Below the pieces are notes generated by a model. The model had not been told where the DNA came from. It did not search any database and saw nothing but the letters and a program-made list of their open reading frames with translations. A stretch of 64,000 nt of DNA, from contig NC_012483.1 of the NCBI RefSeq assembly GCF_000022565.1, forward strand, positions 682,001-746,000. Direction: 5' to 3'. Position numbers and translations under genes: made by a program. Source of the DNA: Acidobacterium capsulatum ATCC 51196. GTDB lineage: Bacteria; Acidobacteriota; Terriglobia; Terriglobales; Acidobacteriaceae. How positions within the stretch are numbered: position 1 is the stretch's first letter; each line of letters opens with the position of its first letter. This document shows positions 28,828 through 39,487 of this stretch, in pieces.

Positions 28828-29556
28828 TTAGTTGAGAGAAAAACCTTCTCCCAGATAGACCCGGCGCACCTCGGGATCGCTGCCGAGTTCTTCCGGCGTG
28901 CCGTGCCGGAATATTTTGCCTTCGTTAATGATATAGGCGCGGTCGGTGACCGAAAGCGTTTCGCGCACATTGTGGTCAGTGATGAGCACGCCGATGCCGC
29001 TGGCCTTTAACTCGAAGATGATTTTTTGCAGATCGAGCACGGCAATGGGATCAATGCCTGAGAACGGCTCGTCGAGCAGAATAAACGAGGGCTGAATGCA
29101 GAGGCTGCGCGCGATCTCGACGCGGCGCCGCTCACCGCCCGACAATGCGTAACCGCGCGTCTTGCGAATATGGCCGATGTTGAGCTGGTCGATGAGCTTT
29201 TCGGTACGGGCGCGGCGCGCCTCCTGCGGAATGGGCTGCACCTCAAGAACGGCGAGAATATTTTCTTCGACGGTGAGCTTGCGAAAGACCGAAGGCTCCT
29301 GCGGAAGATAACTGATGCCGTATTGGCGCGCGCGCAGATACATGGGCACGCGCGTGATCTCCTGGTCATCGACAAAGATGCGGCCGGAATCGGGCTGGAT
29401 AAGCCCCACGGTCATGTAGAAGCTGGTGGTTTTGCCAGCGCCATTGGGGCCAAGCAGGCCTACGACTTCGCCCTGGAGGACTTCCACGCTGACGCCGCGA
29501 ACGACCTGGCGGCCCTTGTACGACTTCGTGATTTCATCGGTGGAAAGCTTCTTCAT
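28828..29556 (-). CDS. lptB: LPS export ABC transporter ATP-binding protein
   Basis: 242 residues. Walker [14 protein letters not shown], signature [13 protein letters not shown] and Walker [16 protein letters not shown] match LptB, and [10 protein letters not shown] is the LptB H-loop segment. LptB powers LptFG in extracting LPS from the inner membrane. Its ATG immediately follows the stop of the LptC-LptA fusion gene, with no gap. LptF, LptG and LptD are not in this window. Confidence 0.96.
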   Translation of the reverse strand: MKKLSTDEITKSYKGRQVVRGVSVEVLQGEVVGLLGPNGAGKTTSFYMTVGLIQPDSGRIFVDDQEITRVPMYLRARQYGISYLPQEPSVFRKLTVEENILAVLEVQPIPQEARRARTEKLIDQLNIGHIRKTRGYALSGGERRRVEIARSLCIQPSFILLDEPFSGIDPIAVLDLQKIIFELKASGIGVLITDHNVRETLSVTDRAYIINEGKIFRHGTPEELGSDPEVRRVYLGEGFSLN

Positions 29557-31932
29557 CTATCTGGGAACCCGCGCTGGTGCGACCGTGCTTCCCTTGCCTC
29601 CAATGATCTCGACGCTATCACTCTGGTTATTGAAAATCAACGCACGGCCTGTGGTGCGTCCGTGTGCGCGATCAGTCAAGTAAGGCAAGGCATGCGGTGT
29701 GCCGGTGAGCACGAAGCGCTCATCGCTGCCGGTGTAGACGAGCCTGCTGCCCACGGCTTCGCGGCCCGGTTGCGTGAGTGTAACTCCGCCACTGGCCACC
29801 ATACGCTGCAACTGGGTGGCAGCGGATTTGCCTGCGGAAGATGAGGGCGGGGCGAGTTGCATGCGCACGGAGGACGCGTGCAGGGTGCCCATCGCGTCGA
29901 TGGCTTCGACTTCTCCCGCGAAGTCGGCGATGCGCGACTTCTCAGAGTAAGCGAGCGTGCGGCTGCGGGCCTGCACGACTCCGGGCTGGCTGCGGGAGCC
30001 GAGCGCAGCGGTGAAATAAGTTTTTACAACGGGCGCGTTGCCGCTGCCGTGCGCGAGGAGCTGCTGCGTCTTTTGGTCCAGCTCGATCACCGGAGCCCAT
30101 ACGGAGTCGCCGCCCTGCCACAGGCGCGCGGGCTGCGAGGCTGTGCCGTAAAAGAAAGCCTGGCTCTTTGACTGGAAGAGCTCGGCGCGCGCGGCGATGA
30201 CGTGCGACGGCTCCTGCGTGTTGCCGAAGGTAGCCGCGGGCTGCTTGCTGCCGGGCTGGCGGCGGTAGGTGGCCTTCACATGGCCGTCGGCGGTGGCGTG
30301 GCCCGTGGCGCGCTGATAATCGATGGCATCGGCGGCCAGCTCAAAGCTGGAGCCCTGCTGCAGGCGCGGGCTGCCGCGCAGTTGCACGGTCTGGTTATTG
30401 GCCAGATACGTAGCTGTTTGCGCCCACGCGGTGACGGGCTGGGCGTGCTTGCCCGGCTTCGCGGAGAACTCCGGCTGCTGATGCATCACGACATGACCGG
30501 AGGCGATGGCCTGATCCATCTGCGAGGTGGCGATTTCGGTTCCCTGCTGCGATTTTGCCGTCTTGCCGCGGCGTGGCGGCGGAGTGGCGGCGAAGGTGAC
30601 GTGCAGGGTGTCGCTGGCCGTCGTGTTGAGCGCGCCGTCTTTGGCGAGGCTTGCGACCTGGGTGTGTCCTGTGCCATCGAGCACGCGAAGCGCGTTACCG
30701 TGGATCAACTGTGCGACGAGATGATCGCCCTGAATGACGGTGTGCTGCGGCGGCTGATGAGGGGAGAGCGTGCGCAGGGCGATGCGCGCTCCCTGGTCAA
30801 TCTGGACCGTTTTGGCGATGCTCTTGCGGTTGCCGGGCGCGGGCATAAAGGCGATGTTGGCGATCTGGCCCTGCAAGTGGCGCGTGGCGGTGCCGCCGTG
30901 CGGCAGGCCGATGCGGAGTGCGGTGATGTTGACGGCCTGCTGGAGGCGCACATGCTGGAGCAGACGATTGTCGCCGAAGGATGCGAAGGTGAGTTGCGCA
31001 TTGCCGGCGGTGCCGTGCAGGCTTTGCTGCGGGGTTTGATTATCAAAACGCACGCCGCCGGTCAGGTGGACAATCTGCGGCTGGCTCTTTGCGTCGAGCA
31101 TGGCCTCAGCATTGCGAGCGTCGACGACGGCTCCTTTGGGCGTGGTGATGTGAACCTGGCCCTGCGCGGTGAGGTGATCGGCGGTGCCGTCTTTGCGGAA
31201 GTAGAGGGTGGCGGTCTGCGCGGATGCCGTCTGTTGCGGGCTGTGCAACACGGGCTCAAGGAGCACGGCCTGCTCCTGGTCGCGCAGGAAGCTCAGGTGC
31301 GCGGCCTGCACCTGCACGGGCGCGCCCTTTTGCGTCACGGTCTGCAAGACGACGCTGCTGTTGAGCACCAGCATGCCGGTCTTGGAGTTGTAAGACGCGC
31401 CGACCGCGTGGCCGGAACCTTTGGGGGAGGCAAATTCGGTGTAGCGGCTAGTGCTGGCTTCTCCGGATTTTGAGTCAAAGGTGAGGCCGCTGGTTTTCAC
31501 GTGAATGGTGTTGGCCGCGCTGGACTGCCCCTCCCCGGCAGGACTCTCGACGTCGATTTCGACGTCGCCCTCGGACTGGGCAACGCCGGTTTTAGGGTTG
31601 TAGCGAAAATCAGTGCCGTGAATCGTGTCTTGCCGGTGCGTGCCGGGCGGGCCGTAAAGGATGATCTTGACCTTGTGCAGCAGCGCCTGCCCGTTGCGAA
31701 ACTGCTTGAGCTTCGATGCCTGAATGGTGAAGAGCGTGTGGCCGCCGCTGGACTGCGAGTAGGTGAAGCCGTTGGCCGTCTGCTGAATGTTGGCGCCGAG
31801 TTCGCGCGGCAGATCCTTGACCTCGCGGCGGAACCGCAGGATGGAGTAAAGAAAGAAGCCGGCCAGCACAACTACCAGCAGCCCCGCCGCTGAGAGAATC
31901 CAGAGCCGCAGCCGCTTCACCGTGATTTGCAT
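29557..31932 (-). CDS. Fused LptC-LptA periplasmic LPS transport protein
   Basis: 791 residues, far longer than LptC (~190) or LptA (~185). One membrane anchor (about residues 9-30) is followed by an LptC-type domain (TIQASKLKQFRNGQALLHKV and the DTIHGTDFRYNPKTGVA strand pattern). Repeated OstA/LptA beta-jellyroll segments come next (e.g. ATADGHVKATY, LTAQGQVHITTPKG, VEAIDAMGTLHASSVRMQL). The product should be a continuous periplasmic bridge for LPS. Being directly upstream of lptB confirms the pathway. It may instead be read as LptC with an unusually large LptA-like array; boundaries are approximate. Confidence 0.85.
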   Translation of the reverse strand: MQITVKRLRLWILSAAGLLVVVLAGFFLYSILRFRREVKDLPRELGANIQQTANGFTYSQSSGGHTLFTIQASKLKQFRNGQALLHKVKIILYGPPGTHRQDTIHGTDFRYNPKTGVAQSEGDVEIDVESPAGEGQSSAANTIHVKTSGLTFDSKSGEASTSRYTEFASPKGSGHAVGASYNSKTGMLVLNSSVVLQTVTQKGAPVQVQAAHLSFLRDQEQAVLLEPVLHSPQQTASAQTATLYFRKDGTADHLTAQGQVHITTPKGAVVDARNAEAMLDAKSQPQIVHLTGGVRFDNQTPQQSLHGTAGNAQLTFASFGDNRLLQHVRLQQAVNITALRIGLPHGGTATRHLQGQIANIAFMPAPGNRKSIAKTVQIDQGARIALRTLSPHQPPQHTVIQGDHLVAQLIHGNALRVLDGTGHTQVASLAKDGALNTTASDTLHVTFAATPPPRRGKTAKSQQGTEIATSQMDQAIASGHVVMHQQPEFSAKPGKHAQPVTAWAQTATYLANNQTVQLRGSPRLQQGSSFELAADAIDYQRATGHATADGHVKATYRRQPGSKQPAATFGNTQEPSHVIAARAELFQSKSQAFFYGTASQPARLWQGGDSVWAPVIELDQKTQQLLAHGSGNAPVVKTYFTAALGSRSQPGVVQARSRTLAYSEKSRIADFAGEVEAIDAMGTLHASSVRMQLAPPSSSAGKSAATQLQRMVASGGVTLTQPGREAVGSRLVYTGSDERFVLTGTPHALPYLTDRAHGRTTGRALIFNNQSDSVEIIGGKGSTVAPARVPR

Positions 31933-31968
31933 CGCAGTTTATTTTCTCATTGCGCGGCCCTCGAGGAT

Positions 31969-32538
31969 TCAGGAGTGTGAGGATTTGGCCTCTCGCAAGG
32001 CAAGCAGCAGCTTGGCGGTGGTGACGGCCTGGCCGGTGTGGCGCTGCGTGTGATCGGCGCAATGCACCAGAAGGCCGCCGACGGTGGTGGGCAGCGCCTT
32101 GCGGCCCACGCCGCGCTCCTGCCCCGGGTCAGTGGTGGCGAGGGCATGAATGCGCAGGATGGCCTCTTCGCAGGCCATGGAGAATTCCTGAAAGATGAGG
32201 CTGGCGTCGGCTCCCGGCTCCAATTCGACGTTGAGTGCGGCCTTTTGCGGCACGGAGAGCTGGTGGCCCTCGGCGTAGGTGAGCAGGCGGTCAAGGCTGC
32301 GGCCAATGTGCCGGATGTGGAAGGCGACGGGGGTGAGTCCGAAGGGCGTGGCGTGCAGTTCCTCTGTGGTGAGCGAGCCGCACCAGTGGGCGATGTCCTC
32401 CTGGGCGAGTTGGAGGGCGTGCAGTACGGCGCGAGCGACGGGCGGCACCTCGGTGAGGGTGCCGCGCAGCCACGGCTCGGGCTGGGCGGGCGTGTGGGTT
32501 ACGGCGGTGGCGGCTGCGGATGGCTGGGGATGAATCAT
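31969..32538 (-). CDS. DinB-family putative metal-dependent protein
   Basis: 189 residues with the DinB/YfiT four-helix pattern. The metal-ligand histidines are visible in FHIRHIGRSLDRLL and in LLVHCADHTQRHTG, which match the three-His site of the family. Many DinB proteins are thiol (bacillithiol/mycothiol)-dependent transferases or unknown. The ATG overlaps the stop of the osmoprotectant-binding lipoprotein gene by four bases, so it is the last gene of that operon; the functional link is not known. Confidence 0.85.
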   Translation of the reverse strand: MIHPQPSAAATAVTHTPAQPEPWLRGTLTEVPPVARAVLHALQLAQEDIAHWCGSLTTEELHATPFGLTPVAFHIRHIGRSLDRLLTYAEGHQLSVPQKAALNVELEPGADASLIFQEFSMACEEAILRIHALATTDPGQERGVGRKALPTTVGGLLVHCADHTQRHTGQAVTTAKLLLALREAKSSHS

Positions 32539-33440
32539 AGTCCATGCTCCTTGCGAAACTCGCGAATGACGGCGGCGGGATCGCGATGCTCGCCGTCGAC
32601 TTCTTCGTTCATCTGACGCATCCCGGCGGCGGTGATTTTGCCGGCGAGAGATGCGAGGACCGGGCGAATCTGCGGCCAGCGGCGCAGCGCGGCATCGCTG
32701 ACCAGCGGCACCGCCTGGTAGGGCGGGAAGAAATGCCGGTCATCTTTTAGGATGACCAGATGCGCGGCGGCGATGGGTCCGTCAGTGGAATTGGCCGCGA
32801 TGATATCGACCTGATGGCTCTCGAGCGCGCGGTAGAGCAGGCCGAGATCCATGACGCGCGGGGTGCCCGCGAAGTGCATGCCGTAGGCCTTTTCGAGCCC
32901 GCGCAAACCGTCAGGGCGCGTCTGGAACTCGTAGCCGACGCCGAGGCGCAGATGCGATGCATCGGGCACAAGCTGCGAGAGCGTGGTGACGCGCAGGCGC
33001 CGGGCGGTGGAGGGACGGACGACCATGGCAAAGGTGTTCTGAAAGCCGAGCGACGGAAAAACCGTGACGTGATAGCGCTGCTGGTAGAGCCGCTGCACTG
33101 TGTCGAAAACCTGTTGCGGATTGCGGTCGATGGGCTGCTTGAGGATGGCCGTGAGCGCGGTTCCGGTGTATTCCACGTAGGCGTCGATGCGCCCGGCGAG
33201 CAGGGCCTGCTGGCAGATGTAGCTGCCGGCGAGATAGAAGTGACGATCGACTTTGAGGTGGGTTTTGGCCTCGATCTCCTGCGCGAGCAACTCGCCGAGG
33301 AGGGTCTGCTCGGTGAAGTCCTTGGCGCCGATGACGATGTGGCTGGAGCGGGGCGGCGAGCAGCCGAGGAGCGGGACGCAGAGAAGCAGAAGAGAAAGCG
33401 CGGCTGACAGCGCTGCGGAAAGCCTGCGGGGTGGCGTCAT
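32535..33440 (-). CDS. Osmoprotectant (glycine betaine/choline) ABC transporter substrate-binding lipoprotein
   Basis: About 301 residues from ATG 33440; the in-frame ATG at 33464 is possible. A lipoprotein signal with lipobox LLGC ends the leader. The OpuAC/ProX-type domain starts IVIGAKDFTEQTLLGELLAQ and contains the segments AYVEYTGTALTA and ANSTDGPIAA, typical of quaternary-amine binding proteins. The start overlaps the upstream permease stop by four bases. It would deliver glycine betaine, choline or carnitine to the permease for osmotic adaptation. Confidence 0.9.
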   Translation of the reverse strand: MTPPRRLSAALSAALSLLLLCVPLLGCSPPRSSHIVIGAKDFTEQTLLGELLAQEIEAKTHLKVDRHFYLAGSYICQQALLAGRIDAYVEYTGTALTAILKQPIDRNPQQVFDTVQRLYQQRYHVTVFPSLGFQNTFAMVVRPSTARRLRVTTLSQLVPDASHLRLGVGYEFQTRPDGLRGLEKAYGMHFAGTPRVMDLGLLYRALESHQVDIIAANSTDGPIAAAHLVILKDDRHFFPPYQAVPLVSDAALRRWPQIRPVLASLAGKITAAGMRQMNEEVDGEHRDPAAVIREFRKEHGL

Positions 33441-34068
33441 TGCGGCCTCCGCACGGTCATCCATCGTTCGAGCAGGCCGAGCAGGCCATCGGCGGCGAGG
33501 GCGAGCAGCGCGGCCGGGATGGCTCCGGCGAGCACGAGGCGGTTATCGACGGAGGCGACGCCCTCGAAGATGAGCTCGCCGAGGCCTCCGGCGCCCACGG
33601 CGGCGGCGATGGTGGCGATGCCCACGCAGGTGACGGTGGCGGTGCGGAGTCCGGCAAGGATGACGGGCGCGGCGAGCGGCAGCTCGACCTTGAAGAGGCG
33701 CTGGCGGCCGGTGAGGCCGAGGGCGCGGGCCACCTGCACCACGGCGGGGTCGATGCCCTGAATGCCGGCATAGGTGTTGCGCAGGATGGGCAGCAGCGCG
33801 TAGGCGGTGAGGGCCACGATGGCGATGCGGGCGGCGCGTTCGCCGAGCCAGGGCAGCGGCAGCAGAAAGCCGAAGAGCGCGAGCGAAGGGATGGTCTGGA
33901 TTACATTGGCGACGGCCAGCACCGGCCCGGCCCAGCGCGGGCGGCGGGTGAGCGCGATGCCGGTGGGAATGCCGATGGCCGCCGCAAAGAGCATGGCCGC
34001 GCCGGTGAGCCACAAATGCTCGAGCGTGAGGGTGGCGATTTGCGAGCCGTACTGGGAGAGGAACCGGC

Positions 34069-34072
<4 letters not shown>
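33437..34072 (-). CDS. Osmoprotectant ABC transporter permease
   Basis: 211 residues with about five hydrophobic helices. The permease loop 'EAA' region reads GIDPAVVQVARALGLTGRQRLFKVELPLA, cut here to its key part ARALGLTGRQ, as in OpuCB/YehW-type permeases. It forms the membrane pore of the importer. It lies between the ATPase and binding-protein genes with four-base overlaps at both ends. Only one permease gene is present, although OpuC-type systems usually have two, so it may act as a homodimer. Confidence 0.9.
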
Positions 34073-34854
<782 letters not shown>

Positions 34855-34869
34855 GGTGAAAAGTGTAAA

Positions 34870-34891
34870 GCCGGGCAAGGATGCCCGGCTC
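34870..34891. repeat. Intergenic hairpin
   Basis: AGCCGGGCA and TGCCCGGCT form a nine-base stem with a short loop, upstream of the osmoprotectant operon. It resembles other GGCT-rich hairpins in the window (family B). Confidence 0.5.
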
Positions 34892-34917
34892 TACAGGGTT
34901 AGGGGTTCAAAAATCGA

Positions 34918-35778
34918 TCAGGCCTCTTCGCCGTCTGCTTCCGCCTCAGGCTCAGAGGGTGGCTCGGGCAGAGGATGCGACAGGGCCGCGCCCTTGACGC
35001 GGACCACCGTGATCTTCGTGAAGCCTTCCTTGAAGCTGGGCGGGCGCAGGCGCTCGGCCATTTTGTGCATGACTTCGTCGTTCACCACCCGTTCGCGGCG
35101 GCTGTTGCGCTCGAGGCAAACCTGCAGCGGCACGTCAAAGAAGACGGCCTGCACTTCATAGCCGAAACTCTTTGCCATCTTGATCCACTGGCGGCGCTCA
35201 TGCGGTGACAGATTCGTCGCATCGACATAATTCCACGGCATCTTGGCGATGAGGCGCGCACGCAAGAGCGAGCGCAGCGTCGAAAAGACCAGCCCCTGGT
35301 AGCGCTGTTCCGTGATGTCGTCGAAGAGGATGGTCCGCAGCATGTCGCTTGAAAGCGGCTGCACGCCACGGCGCTTGAACCACGTAGTCTTGCCCGAACC
35401 CGGCAGGCCGATGGCCAGCACGACGAAGCCGCGAGGGCTGCGTGCGCTGCCGGACTGTGCCGCCGCCGGAGCCTCGGGAGGAGGAATCGAGGGCGACTCG
35501 GGCTGGGTTTCCACCACGAGGCTGGGGGTAGCGGGAGCCGATTCCGCCGGAACTTCGACCGGTTCCTGCGCAGCAGCAACCGTCTGCTCCGGCTGGTCCT
35601 GAACTTCATCCGCTTCCGGTTCGGCCTCGTGAGGCACATTGCCTTCGCTTAAATACGAAGGGCTCAGGGGCGCCGGACCACTGCCCGGCAACTCCTGACC
35701 GATTTTTCCTGTGGACTCCGAATTATTCGGGCCACGCTTGGAGCGTCTTCTCATGCGTTCGCGCATCCATTCGCGCAT
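34918..35778 (-). CDS. P-loop kinase-like protein (polynucleotide kinase / zeta-like fold) with long disordered N-terminus
   Basis: About 286 residues if the ATG at 35778 is used; the frame is open to a GTG at 35862. The N-terminal ~115 residues are rich in Arg, then Glu/Pro/Ala/Ser and look disordered. The C-terminal half is an AAA_33-type kinase: Walker A IGLPGSGKTTWFKRRG, the DATNLSPHERRQW segment as in polynucleotide/tRNA kinases, and a lid region with ERNSRRERVV. The substrate is unknown; bacterial relatives include RNA-repair kinases and zeta toxins. No antitoxin gene is adjacent. It is divergent from gap. Confidence 0.75.
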   Translation of the reverse strand: MREWMRERMRRRSKRGPNNSESTGKIGQELPGSGPAPLSPSYLSEGNVPHEAEPEADEVQDQPEQTVAAAQEPVEVPAESAPATPSLVVETQPESPSIPPPEAPAAAQSGSARSPRGFVVLAIGLPGSGKTTWFKRRGVQPLSSDMLRTILFDDITEQRYQGLVFSTLRSLLRARLIAKMPWNYVDATNLSPHERRQWIKMAKSFGYEVQAVFFDVPLQVCLERNSRRERVVNDEVMHKMAERLRPPSFKEGFTKITVVRVKGAALSHPLPEPPSEPEAEADGEEA

Positions 35779-35780
35779 AG

Positions 35781-36983
<1,203 letters not shown>

Positions 36984-37111
36984 GCCGCACCGGCCAGCCG
37001 TGACGCCATGCGCGCGGCCAGCCCCCATGCACACGCTATGCCGGGTGCGGTTCTTAAAGTGAGCCGCGCCCGGCTGCTGTCTCAGCACACTCCCCGCAAG
37101 GTAGACCGGAT

Positions 37112-37482
37112 ATGCGTGAAAACATTGCCGGCAGTTCCCCCTACGAACCGATCATTGGCTTCTCCCGCGCAGTGCGGGTGGGCAACTGCGTGCATGTTTC
37201 GGGCACCGGCCCGGTGGGCGCGGACCAGGCCGACGCGGCCACCCAGACGCGGCACATTCTGAAGCTGATCGAGCAATCTCTCGAAAAAGCCGGCGCGCAG
37301 ATGAAAACGTCGTGCGCACGCGCATGTACCTGACGCATGCCGAGGACTGGGAGATGGTGGGCCGCGCGCACGGAGAATTCTTTGGGGCGGTTCGCCCGGC
37401 GGCCACCATGGTAGTGGTGGCGAAACTACTCAATCCAGACTGGCGCATTGAGATCGAGGCCGACGCGGTGCTCGAACCATAA
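37112..37482 (+). pseudogene. RidA-family enamine/imine deaminase gene with a one-base frameshift
   Basis: The ATG at 37112 opens a RidA-like frame (SSPYEPIIGFSRAVRVGN, then HVSGTGPVG) that leaves the family sequence after KAGAQMK and stops at 37333. The rest continues in another frame (TRMYLTHAEDWEMVGRAHG, then FGAVRPAATMVVVAKL) to a TAA at 37480-37482. Loss of one base in or near the A-run at 37304-37307 explains it: an extra A or G there would restore a ~124-residue RidA that reads through. RidA removes reactive enamines. Either a true pseudogene, a sequencing error or ribosomal frameshifting; the sequence alone cannot decide. It lies between gap and pgk. Confidence 0.85.
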
Positions 37483-37517
37483 AGACGCCCTACACAGAGA
37501 CCAGGAGAAGAAATTCC

Positions 37518-38732
37518 ATGTCGAAGCTTTCGATTCGCGACCTCGATCTTGCCCACAAGCACGTCTTCATGCGCGTGGACTTCAATGTGCCGCTCAGTGA
37601 AGATGGCTCGGAGATCACCGACGATACCCGCATTCGCGAGACGCTGCCCACCATTGAGTACGCGCTGCGCCACAAGGCCAAACTGATTCTGGCCTCGCAC
37701 CTGGGCCGCCCCAAGGGCAAGGTGAACCCCAAGTACAGCCTGCGTCCGGTGGTGGACCGCCTGCGCACGCTGCTGGACCATGACGTGACGAGCCGCGTGA
37801 ATGTGGCCTTCTCGCCGGATTGCGTGGGCGATGTGGCCAAGGAGCTGTCGCTGCAACTGGAATCGGGCCAGGTGCTGCTGCTCGAAAACCTGCGCTTTCA
37901 CGCCGAAGAAGAAGCCAACGATCCCGAGTTTGCCAGGAAGCTGGCGTCTCTGTGCGAGATTTATGTGAATGACGCCTTTGGCAGCGCACACCGCGCCCAT
38001 GCGTCCACCGAAGGCATTACGCACTTTGTGAAGCAGTCAGCGGCCGGCCTGCTGATGGAAAAGGAACTCGAATACCTCGGCAAGGCGCTGGAAGCTCCGG
38101 CCAAGCCGTTTGTGGCCATCATTGGCGGCGCCAAGGTTTCGGACAAGATCAAGGTGATCGACAACCTGCTGAACAAGGTGGATGCGCTGCTGATTGGCGG
38201 CGGCATGGCATACACCTTCCTGAAGTCGCAGGGGCAGGACGTGGGCAAGTCTCTGGTCGAAGCCGACAAGCTCGACATTGCGAAGGCCGCGCTCGACAAG
38301 GCGAAGGAAAAGGGCGTGCGCTTCCTGCTGCCGGTGGATCACATTCTGGCCGACAAGTTTGCCGCTGACGCCGCGACGCAGACCTTTGAAGGCACTGGGG
38401 CCTTTCCTGCCGAGTGGATGGCGCTGGATATCGGCCCGAAGTCCATTGAGCTGTTCACCAAGGAAATTGCCGCGGCTGACACGATTGTGTGGAACGGTCC
38501 GATGGGCGTCTTTGAGATGCCGGCCTTTGCCAAGGGCACCACGGCGGTGGCCCAGGCGGTGGCCGACAATGTGGATGCCGTATCGATTATCGGCGGCGGC
38601 GATTCCGTGGCCGCAGTGAAGCAGGCCGGTGTGGCGGACAAGATCAAGCACATTTCCACGGGCGGCGGCGCGAGCCTGGAATTTCTGGAAGGCAAGAAAC
38701 TGCCGGGCGTGGAAGCGCTGACGGAGAAGTAA
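37518..38732 (+). CDS. pgk: Phosphoglycerate kinase
   Basis: 404 residues, ATG preceded by AGGAGAAG. Substrate-binding features include RVDFNVPL, the '[10 protein letters not shown]' segment and FHAEEEAND. The nucleotide-binding C-terminal domain holds [18 protein letters not shown] and the final [19 protein letters not shown]. It makes ATP and 3-phosphoglycerate. It is 35 bases after the end of the ridA remnant, in the order gap-ridA-pgk, and is followed by a strong terminator. Confidence 0.98.
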   Translation: MSKLSIRDLDLAHKHVFMRVDFNVPLSEDGSEITDDTRIRETLPTIEYALRHKAKLILASHLGRPKGKVNPKYSLRPVVDRLRTLLDHDVTSRVNVAFSPDCVGDVAKELSLQLESGQVLLLENLRFHAEEEANDPEFARKLASLCEIYVNDAFGSAHRAHASTEGITHFVKQSAAGLLMEKELEYLGKALEAPAKPFVAIIGGAKVSDKIKVIDNLLNKVDALLIGGGMAYTFLKSQGQDVGKSLVEADKLDIAKAALDKAKEKGVRFLLPVDHILADKFAADAATQTFEGTGAFPAEWMALDIGPKSIELFTKEIAAADTIVWNGPMGVFEMPAFAKGTTAVAQAVADNVDAVSIIGGGDSVAAVKQAGVADKIKHISTGGGASLEFLEGKKLPGVEALTEK

Positions 38733-38762
38733 GGGTTCGTCCGCAAAAAACTCAATAAAAAG

Positions 38763-38794
38763 GCGCCCCAAGAATTCTCTGGGGCGCTTTTTTT
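38763..38794 (+). terminator. Intrinsic terminator of pgk
   Basis: GCGCCCCA pairs with TGGGGCGC around AGAATTCT, followed by seven T. On the opposite strand the upstream AAAA tract gives a T-run, so it may also stop the convergent brnTA transcript. Confidence 0.9.
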
Positions 38795-38805
38795 GTTGGC
38801 CGGAT

Positions 38806-39081
38806 TCACGCGCGCTTTCGCTTGCGCTCCTGATCGATCCGGTCAGCGAGATAGATCTTCATCAGCGACTGATAGGGCACATCCCGCTGGTGAGCCAGAA
38901 TCTTCAGGTCTTCGACCATCGCTACGGGCAGTCGTACGGAGATCGTGCGAAGGGTCGGTTTCAAGTTGGGCAGTTTTTTATGCTCTGCCTTGGACCAATC
39001 CACAAACTCAGTGGAGTCCGCCTTCGACCAGAATGCAAATTCTTCCTCTTCACTTTTGAACTCAGGGATTTTTTTCTTCAT
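38806..39081 (-). CDS. brnA: BrnA-type CopG-like antitoxin
   Basis: 91 residues from ATG 39081. An acidic N-terminal half (KIPEFKSEEEEFAFWSKADS and DWSKAEHKKL) is the part that neutralises the toxin in this family. The C-terminal half is a ribbon-helix-helix DNA-binding domain (TISVRLPVAMVEDLKILAHQ). The start lies inside the end of the toxin gene (20-base overlap), and toxin precedes antitoxin, both typical of brnTA. It should repress its own promoter. Confidence 0.85.
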   Translation of the reverse strand: MKKKIPEFKSEEEEFAFWSKADSTEFVDWSKAEHKKLPNLKPTLRTISVRLPVAMVEDLKILAHQRDVPYQSLMKIYLADRIDQERKRKRA

Positions 39082-39388
39082 AGCGCGAGTATGCCTCGTT
39101 TTCTCTGCGGTTCTGATCACGAACCGATATCACCCGGACCAGCTTGCGGCGCACGGTAAAGACGACAAATAACCTTCGCCCGTTCGATGTCTGCCCAAGC
39201 GCCCAATAACGCTTTTCCCGGCCTTTCGAAGGCGATTCGCTGCGCACAATTAGCGGATCGTTGAAGAACACGTCCTCTGCTTCTTCAGGAGTGACAGCAT
39301 GGCGATCCCAATTCTTCTTTGCGTTCCACTCGTCCCATTCAAATCCAACGCAGGACTCCAGGGGATCTTTGGGCAGCCGCTCGTTCAC
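39062..39388 (-). CDS. brnT: BrnT-type ribonuclease toxin
   Basis: 108 residues from a GTG at 39388, the only start giving a full family N-terminus. The family hallmark FEWDEWNAKKN is present, with HAVTPEEAEDVF, followed by the 'RYWALGQTSNGRRLFVVFT' strand region and the RVISVRDQNRRE segment. BrnT is a RelE-like ribosome-independent ribonuclease. It overlaps brnA and sits between pgk and tpiA on the opposite strand, an insertion in the glycolytic run. Confidence 0.88.
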   Translation of the reverse strand: MNERLPKDPLESCVGFEWDEWNAKKNWDRHAVTPEEAEDVFFNDPLIVRSESPSKGREKRYWALGQTSNGRRLFVVFTVRRKLVRVISVRDQNRRENEAYSRYEEKNP

Positions 39389-39394
39389 GCTCGA

Positions 39395-39411
39395 TATATA
39401 TCACACATATA
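39395..39411. promoter_or_regulatory. Possible brnTA operator
   Basis: A 17-base AT-rich imperfect palindrome (TATAT ... ATATA) lies immediately upstream of the brnT GTG start, the expected place for a BrnA operator. Identified by symmetry only. Confidence 0.3.
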
Positions 39412-39487
39412 CAGGATAGATTTTGCATTTTTAAGGGAGATCTACTCATGACGTTCTAAAATTCTGCTGAGGACAAATATCAAGCTC

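Noticed and set aside
30202-31473. A 423-codon plus-strand frame antisense to the LptC-LptA gene
   Set aside because: Shadow of the minus-strand gene; LptB context and OstA-type segments support the minus-strand reading.
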